From positions 1,631,433 through 1,695,432 of the forward strand of contig NW_023998454.1 of NCBI RefSeq assembly GCF_014805625.2: 64,000 nt of DNA. The letters are read 5' to 3'. The stretch comes from Glossina fuscipes. Taxonomy: Eukaryota > Arthropoda > Insecta > Diptera > Glossinidae. Of the stretch, positions 13,270 to 24,400 are shown piece by piece. The position numbers and the translations under genes were made by a program. The stretch's first letter is position 1. Every line of letters begins with the position of its first letter. The notes under the pieces were generated by a model. That model saw nothing but the letters and a program-made list of their open reading frames with translations. It was not told the origin of the DNA and did no database searches.

Positions 13270-14109
13270 AAATGCGTCGTCCGCTAAAAAGCCTTTTAAA
13301 ACATATGTCACAAATGTCACAAGTGTCGGCGCTTAACTAATAATTTGTCTTCAACTGCAAGCGCTTATAGTGTTGAGAGTTAAGTGATTGTAAAGAGAAA
13401 TTCTGTCTACAGAAATATTAAGAGATATTTGTACATCGGGAGGGTATTAAGCAAACTTGATATGTAAAATGAATTTGTGGAAACTGTAGGATGTTGCAAA
13501 CAATGTGGAATCTGAAGAAATCCAAGTAAAAGAGCTAAACAAACAAAAAATGTTTAGATACACACATTTTAGATGATTTGATAAACTTTTATCTGTAAGA
13601 TATAAATATTGCTGCAATTAAAGACAGAAAAACGCTTTTGTTCTTTAAACAATCTAAAGGAAGTACAAAATAGAACTGAACACAACCAAATACAAACTGC
13701 CATAAGGGCAGTTCACACAGTCGTATAGCAGATTTACCCTTTTCAACAGCTTGCTTACTGGCAATAATGAGGCGAAATGTTGATAAACGATATCGAAACG
13801 TACTTCTCTGCAATTTTTCTCCTTTTCATACATCTTTACAATAACTGAAAATTTTGTTTACTTGTACATGGTTTTCTGATAACTTTCGTTTAACCAACCG
13901 AATGCCTAATTTTAGTACTCCGCAATCTTTTGACGTTGCAAGCTACGAGAAGGAAGAAATGATCGACTTTTTGCAAATCGCAAGCCGTGAAGAGATTTAC
14001 TCAATTTTGGAAATTTTCCACTGCAAATAAACTCGAATCATTGCCACCACCGAATGACAAGAGCTATATTCATGCCAGACGCGTTTGCAATAACGAAAAG
14101 GAATCCATA

Positions 14110-14345
14110 AAGTGTATATCCCACCCATGTAGCATTACATTCTAAATCGGTTTAACCGTGCCCGAACGTCTGGCTGTCTATCTGCCTCTCTGTCCCTATG
14201 TCCATCCGTCCCCCTAATGCTCGTGGTAAACATTCTCCAGGTGGTAAAAATTAAAATACCGGTTTCAAATTTGCAAAAACATAGGAAATTCTTGTAAGCA
14301 GGTTAGCATTGAGAATGGGGCTCAAAACTGTCAAAGGCTAAGCCT
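14110..14345 (+). repeat. GTCY-family dispersed repeat fragment
   Basis: GTCTGGCTGTCTATCTGCC and GTCCATCCGTCC (the GTCY tract) are followed by GTGGTAAACATTCTCCAGG, TTTCAAATTTGCAAAAAC, and GCAGGTTAGCATTGAGAATGGG. These are the core landmarks of the family in forward orientation. Confidence 0.7.
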
Positions 14346-14629
14346 ACAGTATAACGTAACTTGAAAATACTTCGTTTTTAGAAATAAAAAGAATTTAATT
14401 TTTTACTCGTTACTTATAATCAAAAAAATTCAAAAAAACAAAAATTTGCACGTATATTCTCTAACTGATCTTCCAGCACTTGCATAAAAGTGGAAAAAAT
14501 CGGCTACACCCATCCAATGTTATAGGGTATCAGAGTTTCATTCTTTTATCAAAGTGATTGTAACAACCTGAAAATAACATCGGAAACCCTACAAAGTATA
14601 TACGTTACTCATCAGTGGTTAATTTTGAA

Positions 14630-14790
14630 TGCGTTAAGGCACCTTTGTCTGTCTGCCTTCTTGTTCATTTGTTTATTTGCCCGCGGCAATAAAAATGGAA
14701 ATATTGGTGTAAACTTCGCAAAAAACACATAGAATGAGGATTATTGAAAACAAGAAGAGTTTCTCAGGATGCAGCTCGATAGTTTGGCAA
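14630..14790 (+). repeat. GTCY-family dispersed repeat fragment
   Basis: CTTTGTCTGTCTGCCTTC is followed by GCGGCAATAAAAATGGAAAT and AAACTTCGCAAAAAACACAT, a degraded forward-orientation core. Confidence 0.6.
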
Positions 14791-15452
14791 ATTCTTCGTA
14801 TATTTTCGCAACGGCGATGGCTCAATCAGAAAATGAAATAGACAAACCGATCTTTTTCTTTTTCACATTCAACTCATCATTCAGCTTATCTGCGGCCTGA
14901 AAGCTCTTTAATAGCGTCATAAAACTTTCAAGGACACTTTAAAGTCAGCACCCGCAACATCAACTCTCAGGCGCCCTAACAACAGGATTACGATGCTTTA
15001 ACTGAACTTGATTTAAGAGCATGGTGACACCAATAGCTGTTCAGTGCCATCTTAAGAGTAGCAGTTATATCTTTAAGACCCTTAACTACCCAATCAAAAG
15101 TAACAATTCTTCATAGGATAGCCTAAAAAACCTCGTTTATCCTAAAAGTTTATCCTAAAGTTAGGAAACCCAGTCTTACAGTTTATAGTTTTTTAATATA
15201 TATGATTTATATTTTTAATATATACAATTTATTATTTAAATATAATTTTTTAATATATAATATGTATTCGCGCAATAATTACCTAATCAAAAGGTTCAAT
15301 ACACTAAAACTTCCAAAAATTTTTAGGTTAATATGCACACTCAGTAAAAGCTGAAAAAAGAACAAACAAAAGGAAGGAACACGCAACAATAACATTTTCC
15401 GTATAAAAAAGTCTTTCTATAGAATGAAAAACGGGAAAGCATCTTGACAAGC

Positions 15453-15474
15453 AAAAAAAAAAAAAAAAAAAAAA
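15453..15474 (+). repeat. Poly(A) run of 22
   Basis: Twenty-two consecutive A. It could be a retroposed tail, but nothing recognisable lies directly upstream. Confidence 0.8.
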
Positions 15475-18400
15475 TACAAAAAAGAGTGAAAGGATTCGGA
15501 AGAGCATGTAAAAAACTTCTTGAAATATTTACAAACGAGAAAAAAGAAAAACATTACCCAACAGTAATGATTGTTACGCACAACAAGCTGTTATTTAACA
15601 CAAGAGGCCTACATCTACACATGCATCAATGTATGTACGGATATGTGTAAACGTTGTTCGTCTTACTCTTGAAAGCTGTAAACTATGTAAACACAATGTT
15701 TAACAAAAGCGCTGAAAAGACCTAACGGCGGCATAACGATAAAAACAAAAATGAAAACGGAATAAAATGAAAAAAGCTGGGAAAAAATGAATATAATGGA
15801 ATAACTGGACTAAAGCCAAACTCTTTTTTTTTTTATCTTTTCACTCATATACACTTGCGCGCATACAGGAGCAAACCCGAGCATAAGCATAGTTCTAGCA
15901 TAGTTTTATATGCAGATTTATTTTTTTTTATTTTTAACTGGTTTTTTTTTTTTTAAATAAATAGTTGAGTGAAAGTTCGCCGAAAAGCAGACTTTGAAAA
16001 ATTGCCAAACACATGCAAACAGGCGCATAAGAGAAAGAGGCAAAAGAACAGCAGCAACGTTAAAACCTGCATATTTTCCTGAAGCCTTTCAGCTGTAAGG
16101 AAATGTAAAATAAGAAGAACAAGAAGGGTCCCGTTTTTTGTGTCTTCTTCCAACTTAAGAATCCTGTTGTCTTTCAAGTTATCTTGTTAAGAATTTCTTT
16201 CTTTTTTTTTTTGATTTCTTTTTGTTTATCGGGGTATGTGCGCGCGTGTGCTCTATGAAATGTTGTTGATAAGTTACGCTAATTAACAAAACAAAAAAAC
16301 AAAAATTATGCTAATTAAAAAGCAGAAATTTTTTTAGCTAAGTTATAATGAATGGAAAACAAGCCCACATAATGGCAGTAGCAGTAACAAAAACAACAAC
16401 AGCAGCTTGTAATAATAATGATAAATAACCGACAAATGGGAAAAGGACCAGAACATTATAAGAATACGTACACATACATTGCTATACATTCGCAACTTAC
16501 TGTTAAAAGTTTTTAAGTATCCACAATGTCCTTAATATTCGTATTTTTAGCTTAGACAACATTTCATTTCACTAGTTTATCTTAATTCTTTCTTTTTTTT
16601 TTTGCTTAACTTTCTCTTTTTCCACTTCGCGGTACTTCAATATGACTGAACAACTGAGATTAAGAATTTATGAAATAAAATTAAGTCATGTCTTCTCATA
16701 CAGTTTGGTTTATTGTGCTTTTATTATCTATTTTTCATAATTTTGAATAAAACTCCATCATTTAAAATTGTAATGGGAAAGGGGGTTATAATAAAAATAA
16801 AACCTAAAAACTGTGTGGAAAATTTTTTAAACCGACATTCTAAAATTGCCCTCCTTCAATGATTTTAAACGTTTAACCCTACGACCGAGAAGGCTTCTCC
16901 GTTGAACTTTCTTCTGATTCAAATGCCGGGCATTTGAAAATCTCTTCCGATTCCAATTATCCAAGGTCAAGGTTTCGGGGAATTTATTAGTTCGTTGAAG
17001 TCTCTCTCTTAAAGTGCTTGGGAGATTTATGAGAATTCACACTTAATAGTCCTATTTTAAAGAAAAATACCGCTTAAACTCTTCAAGTAATAAAGCGATG
17101 TGTACGGGGGCTCTGTTCTACTTGAACGCCCCGAAGGGGAATGTTTCATGAGTCAAAAATTTGGTTTTGCGTTAAGGTATGTGATTAAGAAGGCGAAAAA
17201 ATTTTAGCAAACCTTAAAAACAATGGAAAGTGCAGAATGTCAAACAAAGTGTATACACACTTTATTCTTTCTAATTTACTTTCGTGCCTAATATTCGTGA
17301 GCAGTTTGAGGACGAAAAGGACTATTATTCTCAGCAAGATTGAGGGCATTCCCAATATCATGGTGATATGAGAGGTAATCTCAATGAATATCTGCGGAAT
17401 AAACGGATTGGGCGATGAGGCGTTTTAATAATCACCCGATATGTGTGTGCATTTCTTTAGGAAGCCCTGTGTTTCACGAAACAAGAATTTTCAAAAACAC
17501 TGCTTCAACCATGTCAGAAAATAATGTTCTGCAACGTTTTCTGATCATATCGATAAAAAGTGCATCCGTTGCGATAATCCTAAACTAGGACGGACTTAAT
17601 GAGTGGTATCGGTGCAATAAATTAGAAACTTTTTCATCAATAGTGACAAAGTTGCTTTTAGCCTAATAATACAAGACCATTAAACACTGTAGCAAAAGTA
17701 TCAAAGAGGCTCTTTTAACATTACGTTGTGACCAATCACGAAAAATTGCTCCGTAGCACACTACCGCATATGTTAAGTCCATCACATGAAGCTCTTCTTA
17801 AAATTGGCGTTGATATGCCTGACATCAATTATTGAAAGTCAATTGTCTTTTTTTTAATATATTTACTTAAACGATATTTTAAATATTCCAAAATGATACG
17901 AAAAGATAATTGCGGACCAAGTAACGCTTTAACGCTTTATCTGTACACCAATTACGACTATTCAAAAATTGCCAACAGATAACCTCAACAATTTTTATTA
18001 TTTTCATTCGAACTTCTCGCAAGGGTGACCAGAAAGGGCGGCCTTCAACTTTCCTAATAGAATGCAATAATGTTATGTACAACATTTCGTAAATGCTTGA
18101 AAGCCGGTGTGGTACCGATAGTCGGTTACTGGAAAAATCGATTTATTTATAAACCTCGTCATCAAAAGATGGAGCTAAATAAACTCGAACTCGTTTTCTT
18201 ATCATAAACCCGCTAAGTACAAATTGTCAAAATGGAACGTCAGTGCCATCTGTCTAGAAAGTATAATCCAGTTTTTTAGCACTCCAGAAATCCATACGGA
18301 TATATTTTATAAAGGAGTTAAAAACTCAAATCCTTTTTTGCAGAAATATTTTAAAATTTGGCGGTTTAACATTAACCGGCTACAGAAGTGTAGTTATATT

Positions 18401-18479
18401 TCAATCCCAGAGCTCAAACTAGAAAAGCTTAGCGTATATTTACAAATATCATAAAAAGGAAGAAGTGCCAACACATTCT

Positions 18480-19040
18480 AGGAAAAAAATCATCTTTCAA
18501 CTGAGCATAGCGGAGGAGGGTGATGTCTTTCCCTCATATTCTCTAAAGCGCTTGCTACTATTTCATCTTTCATCCGGTATCTTTTTTACCTCTTATACCC
18601 TTATTCTCTTACACTCATCTTGCAGCCCTTTCTTCACCGTTTTACCTTACCCCTTATACTCTTAGCCATTTATCAATGATACTGGAAGGCTAGCCCTATT
18701 GCGAATGTGAAACACAACACTTGGGAAGTGAGCAGGCTGTAGCATGCGTGGGTACGTCCGCTCTATAAAAGTAAAAGTACACAAAACAAACAGTGACATA
18801 ACGGGACATTAATCCATTAACCCGTTAAGCCTTCAACCACTTAACCTCTCAACCCGGTAGCTTCCTAATTTTCAGTAACTTCCTTTAACCCCTCAATTTC
18901 TTAACGCCCCAACCTCCCTACCCTCTTATTTTCTTAACTATTCAATCTCTCAAATGCTTAAGCTTTTAATCCCTGAACGCCTTAAACCCGCTTTTCAACC
19001 TGTTAGCCAATTAGCTTCTTAGCATCTTGTTATCTTAATC
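18480..19040 (+). repeat. Cryptic pyrimidine-rich repeat
   Basis: From 18530 to 18670 the + strand is dominated by CTTATAC/CTCTTAC-like words. From 18808 to 19040 the words change to a degenerate 9-10-mer around CTTAACCCY/CTCAACC (CCATTAACCCGTTAAGCC, ACTTAACCTCTCAACCC and so on). No two units are identical. It looks like an old, slippage-grown tract; no gene is seen. Confidence 0.65.
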
Positions 19041-20171
19041 TTATATATTCAAGTTTATCCAACGCTATCGCTTCTGCACCACCTCCTTTCATTGGTAATT
19101 TCTGATCCGAAGACACAGAACCGGCAAACCGTTTAAGCAATAATATAAAGAAGAAAATCAAGCACTGACATTATAAATGAGATAACGATTGAAGCGTAAC
19201 GAAAAAACCAACTGTGTCAATTAATTATACTGAACCAAACAGGACTCTTTAATTCATATTTAACAAGAGAACGATTAGAGAGGCGTAAAAGCAAAAAAAC
19301 AGTTAGGCACGCAAAGGTTGGCGCGGAATTGGTTTAAGTTACTATTATTTTCCGTTGAAACAGGTAAATTGTTGAATAAATTGCACTAGTCACGACTAGT
19401 ATTTCAATATTTATATCTCAAAGACGAAAATCGTAAAGCAGAAGTAATCAATCGCAGTATTTGAAGTTAAATTACTCTACTTGTGTATATCCTATTCTTA
19501 CATTTCTTGAGTTTATGAATTATATTTTCGTCCGCACAATATATTACGAGAAATTGTTCGCGTATGGTATGGCAATTGCAAAAAATTTTATTCAAAGACA
19601 TCGCTTGTAGAAATAAGCTGCCACCAGAGTTCGCTGTTCGTGGCTCTGTGACGGAATTTGAAAAATTCTACGGTTGAAAGAACATGAAAACTGAAGAATC
19701 AACTACAGGTATTATAACTTATTATTATTATTATTATTTTAATTTTAGACTAATGAATTGAATTCTTAGACTAAAAAAAAGAGACATTGAGCACTTATTT
19801 ACATGGTGAAATACCGTTCTCAAAAACATAAAACCGGCATTTTTGAAGTCAAGTCTATATAAGGATTTACATCAAATATTGAAATGTGAAGCAAATCTGA
19901 TCTCAATGAGATGAGTTACACTTTGGGAGTTAACAAAAATCTTTATACACTTAAGTTGGTAGCTATCCAAAAGTCACTCTTTGATTATTTTTTAATTTCA
20001 TTTTCATTTTTGGTTATATTTCTTCGGAAGTCAAAGACAAGGAGCAGAAAATTAAACTTCCTTGTTATAAACGCAAAGTTTGAGTTTATTTCCTCAAGTT
20101 TATTTTCTGCACTTTATCTCCGAAATGCAGATAATCATATTGTAGTATTAATAATGGGCTTAAAGTAGTAT

Positions 20172-20645
20172 TTAGTAAACAATGAAAACGAATAGAAGGA
20201 GGGAAACATTATTGAACGAATTGGAGAAATGAATTTTTATGCACTGAAATTTCGCAACTTTACCGTTATATACATGCTCTATATATTCAATGACAAAATA
20301 ATTAGCCAAGAGCAATGCTACTAAATACAGGGTAACGAGACAAGAGTTAATATTATTTTGCAGCAATAAGCTGCTTCCGAAAAGTACCTTTAGAGTGCTT
20401 AAGGTCAGGCATATCTTTAGCTTGCCTTTCTCTCTCAATAGGTGGGTGAAAGAAATACAAGATCTTTTCAATATTGGATGAATAATTTTGTTGTTGTCTT
20501 TTTTAATTCCAAAGTCGGCCTCGAACAGAACATAGGAAATAACATATCTGCGTTGCGTATTTATTTTCCATGGAGGCTCTTCTCTGAGACGGCTTCCAAA
20601 ACACGGGCTGATATGACTCAAATTTATCAGTGTTAATTTTTTCAT
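20172..20645 (-). other. Longest open frame in the window (157 codons), unrecognised
   Basis: An ATG-started frame of 157 codons on the - strand, in AT-rich DNA where stops are frequent. It begins MKKLTLINLSHISPC. A basic and mixed N-terminal half is followed by a Leu/Val-rich stretch (SCLVTLYLVALLLANYFV, about residues 103-120) that could span a membrane, and a second hydrophobic end. I recognise no family. Codon use is not obviously different from its surroundings. It may be an exon or remnant of a gene, or chance. Confidence 0.3.
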
Positions 20646-20699
20646 CAGAGATCTTATTACTCTTCACCCAATTCCATCCACCCATAGCGCACTAGAAAT

Positions 20700-21310
20700 T
20701 AAGTTTTTTGTCATACAAAAGCTTAGATTTTCTGAGAACTCTTAGGAGACGCTTAAGGCAATACGTTAATTTTTGCGAACGGGAGAATGTTTACTACAGC
20801 TATTACATATTTGCGCAAACGGACAGATGGGCAGATGAATGCTTAGGTGCATTCCAAGTTTTGGAACTAGCCAACAATTTGTATTTTTATAGGCGAGCTT
20901 GCATTTGCGTATTGCGCCAAGATCTAAAAAAAAACAAACATTGACACACTGTAAAATTGAATAGGCGTGGTCTCTTTCTTCCACTTTTGTAAAGTTATCT
21001 GCTGTAGTTTATGGGTAGTGAGCAAAAAACCAATTTAGCCCGATTTCAATACCAAGCTACGTACAAAGACTTCTAATGTTTTTACCAAATTTGATGTCGA
21101 TATATTGCGGCCAGGGAAGTGTCAAAAATACACACCACACAGACACAAAGACAAACAAGCGGACAGACATGACTTAGTCAATTCAGAATGTCATGCTAAT
21201 CAAGAGTGCATATATACTTTATAGGGACTCTGAAGCATCCTTTTGGATGTTGCAAACCTCATGACAAAATGAGTATAACCACAATCCTTCATGGGTGGGT
21301 ATAATAATGA
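20700..21310 (-). repeat. GTCY-family dispersed repeats, two copies in tandem
   Basis: Two reverse-orientation pieces lie end to end. The first (20700-20960) holds GGGAGAATGTTTAC and ACGGACAGATGGGCAGATG. The second (20960-21310) is long and holds GTTATCTGCTGTAGTTTATG, ACTTCTAATGTTTTTACC, ACACAGACACAAAGAC, GCGGACAGACATGAC, TATATACTTTATAGGGACTC, TGAAGCATCCTTTTGGATG and the terminal GGGTGGGTATAATAATG. Confidence 0.7.
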
Positions 21311-21379
21311 TAATAATAAATACAATTTTTTTAAGTCGAATTACTGTTATAATATATTCATCACAAAATATTTTCTTGG

Positions 21380-21480
21380 GAGACGGTTCAAAAATTAGCC
21401 GAACCGATCTAAGTTTTTATCCTAGCCGCAAAAATGAAGATATCGACATAAAATTCGGTAGAAATGTAACTTTTTCTTCA
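21380..21480 (+). repeat. GTCY-family core fragment
   Basis: GCCGCAAAAATGAAGATATC and GACATAAAATTCGGTAGAAATG give a short forward-orientation core, right beside the opposite-orientation pair at 20700-21310. Confidence 0.55.
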
Positions 21481-21499
21481 CAATATCATTGATATGGAT

Positions 21500-24400
21500 A
21501 TCACATAAACTTGGACTTGGAAAATAGAATGCCAATGCGAAAGGCTAAATGTGCTAAATCTAAATTATCTATGGACGACATCACGACGTTATAGATTAGT
21601 TTTTCCTAATATCTTTTAGTGAAGGAACAGGTGAAAGATAGATTTTCTTCCATTCATTTTTTTATGACAATAAATAAAAGCACGAAGGATTTTAATGGTA
21701 GTGAACATGCAATACTCGGACCCAGCCGAATAAAACTTTCCAGTCTGTTTACATTAATTTCTATGGTTAAGTAGCAGCGCTATGATTTTTCATACAACGT
21801 CGTTTCAACAAAATTCGGTATTTGCGTAGTAGTCGTAAAAATGAAATAAACCGTGAAATCCACCGTTAATGGGATTCGATCGTGGGCATATTTCAGCAAA
21901 ACAATCCAAAAATTTGCGACTTGTAGGTTTAACACAAAACGATTTAGCAAATAATTCCGAATTGATCGGTGCAATAAAAGTTGTGTCTATCTTATATCTT
22001 TCCACACATGCGCAAAACCAAATATGACCATTACAACAAATGATGTAAAATATAAAAATGAGGCGCATTTGAATTTTCAAGAAAAAACGTTTACAAATCA
22101 ACGATAGAAAACCTTGCACTACTCGCTAGGAAATCTTACTTAGAAGCTGCAATTAAATTTTCGAGACAATCGAATAAACCTTGAGGAAGATATTGATACA
22201 CTAGTTCGAAAACCTCGGTCTCGAGAAAAACGGGTTTGACATTTAAATTTCTCTTTTGAAGCAATTTCATTTTATCTTTAAGCACCGATGCATCTACTCT
22301 ACAACTAGTTTGACGCTTTTGAGCACTTTTGTGCAGGATTGTGTTTTAAAATTTTTCGCCAACAATTAATGCACGACTTTACAACCACGTCTAGGTAATT
22401 GGCTTTTTATTCCAAGTAAAATGTCTGCCATAACGGTCCCGAAGAAGGTAAAGGATTTTGTGCTTGCAATTGCTTTTTTGAACTTTCTTATGAAACTGTT
22501 TGCTGGGTATGAAGTTTGAAGACGGAAAGAGAGCAAAAATCCACTTTAACTTAAATGTTAAATCATGAAAGTTTTTTATTTTTTGAAGAACTTATATAAA
22601 GAAGCGTATTGTGTATTGCAGTGTTTGTGGGTACACGTTGCATGCTGCAGTTTAAAATTATGAATAAATATGTACAAATATGATTGAGTGACTGAGTATT
22701 TTGATGATTAAAGATACATGTAACTGCTGCGGCAGCTATTATTGCGATAATGAAGATGAAAAATGAAAAAGATTGTAAGTGCATTCGTGATAGTGTATAA
22801 AACATAAATGAGCAAGAGAACGATAATGACGGTAAATTAAGTTACTCCACCATGCAAGTCCGCATAAGCGAATGAATGTTCAGCTGTCAACATGAAGTAT
22901 TTAACTTTTCAGCAATATTGATGAAACAATTTGCGAAGACAAACGAAAGCAGGTCAAAAAAATTTAAAAAGAAAATCAGTTTTTCATCTTAAGCAGAAAT
23001 TAAGTTATTTATACATATGGCCGTAGTCGCGCATACAGTCGCCAACCTTTACTTGAAAGATCGATCAAAGTAAATTGCACCTTGTTGGTGGTTGCTCTTT
23101 AATATGAAGTCGAACTCAAGTTTTTTTCTTTCTTTCTTTCCTGTGAATGCAGGAAAGAGGGAGTAATATTTTAGCAGAAATAAACAAACAAAAGCTTTAA
23201 GACTGGAAACGCCTTTTGTGTAAGGAATTTTTGCATCGAAACACTTACTCACATAAGATGCAATCATTACTTTTCTTTTCGCAACATACGCAGAATAAAA
23301 AATGTAAGCATAAATGGATTGAAACAAAAATTAATTAAAAATAAATCTCTATATGTTAATGAAATGGATATTAACTTATGGACGCATTCTGATTTTTGTT
23401 AATTTGGTGGGAGTCGATGGGCCGAGTAACGAAAATAGTTTTTGAAAAATTTTTTTGCTCCTGATCGACGCTCTTAACACAAAAGCTTTAGTTTTTTGGA
23501 CCTGCAGACTGCAATATATCTTAAAGAAGCATATGATTATATATTATGGCAATTGCAATTTTAAACGTTTCAAAGTATTTTCGCATAATTTTTCTAACAA
23601 CCCGGCAAGAGTGACTTTAAAGAGCAGGCGTCTGAAACAACACACTGAAGATTCTGTAAATGGTCAAAAAACAATAGTTTCGACTCTAAAAAGAAAAAGC
23701 ACCCATATCGCCACACAACTTTGAGGGAAACATTGCAAAAATGTTCAACGAAGATCTTTACTAGGCTACTGAAGAGATAACAAAAACGATTAAGAGATAA
23801 AGGTTGAAGATCTACAGTAACCGCACGAGAGGATCCAGTAAAGGATTAGAAGTGCAATTTTTTACATGTCAACGTACCCAAACATCAGTCACAACAACGT
23901 TCAGCGCAAGTAAGCCGAAAGAAGTCCTTCAGGACGACATCGACTTTGTGTAGGAAAGTGCGTATTCATGTCTTCAAAATGAACTGCTGTACTTCGCAAG
24001 ATTACCTGAATAGAGAATTTCACAGGTTTTTGCAACCTGCTGAAACTATCGAAGCTCGAAAATAATTGAATTAAGTCTCTTCAGTGCCAAGTGATTCGTT
24101 ACAGTTAGGGTATAACGATGTGGATCTGGAACCTGCTAAAAACGACGAATGATATGAAGGAGCAATATGTAGAGAGACAAAAGAAATATTGAGGCTACCT
24201 TAAAGAAAGCATCAGGCACTGGGTTGCGAAGAGAAACACAACTAAATGTTCCAATGCGCGAAGCGCATTTACGTCAAGCAAAATTCTGTCTTCCCCATTT
24301 TATTTTGCGACGAAGTAATGATTACTTCTTGTGTTTCGCAGGCATCAAGATATGACATACTACTTACTATATGTGAATGGTCTTTAAAGTGAATATGTCC

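Larger units (their letters stand above)
13270..18479. other. No recognisable gene outside the listed repeats
   Basis: AT-rich DNA with two GTCY-family fragments, an A22 run and several T/A homopolymer tracts (15820-16220). I see no coding or RNA gene. Confidence 0.55.
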
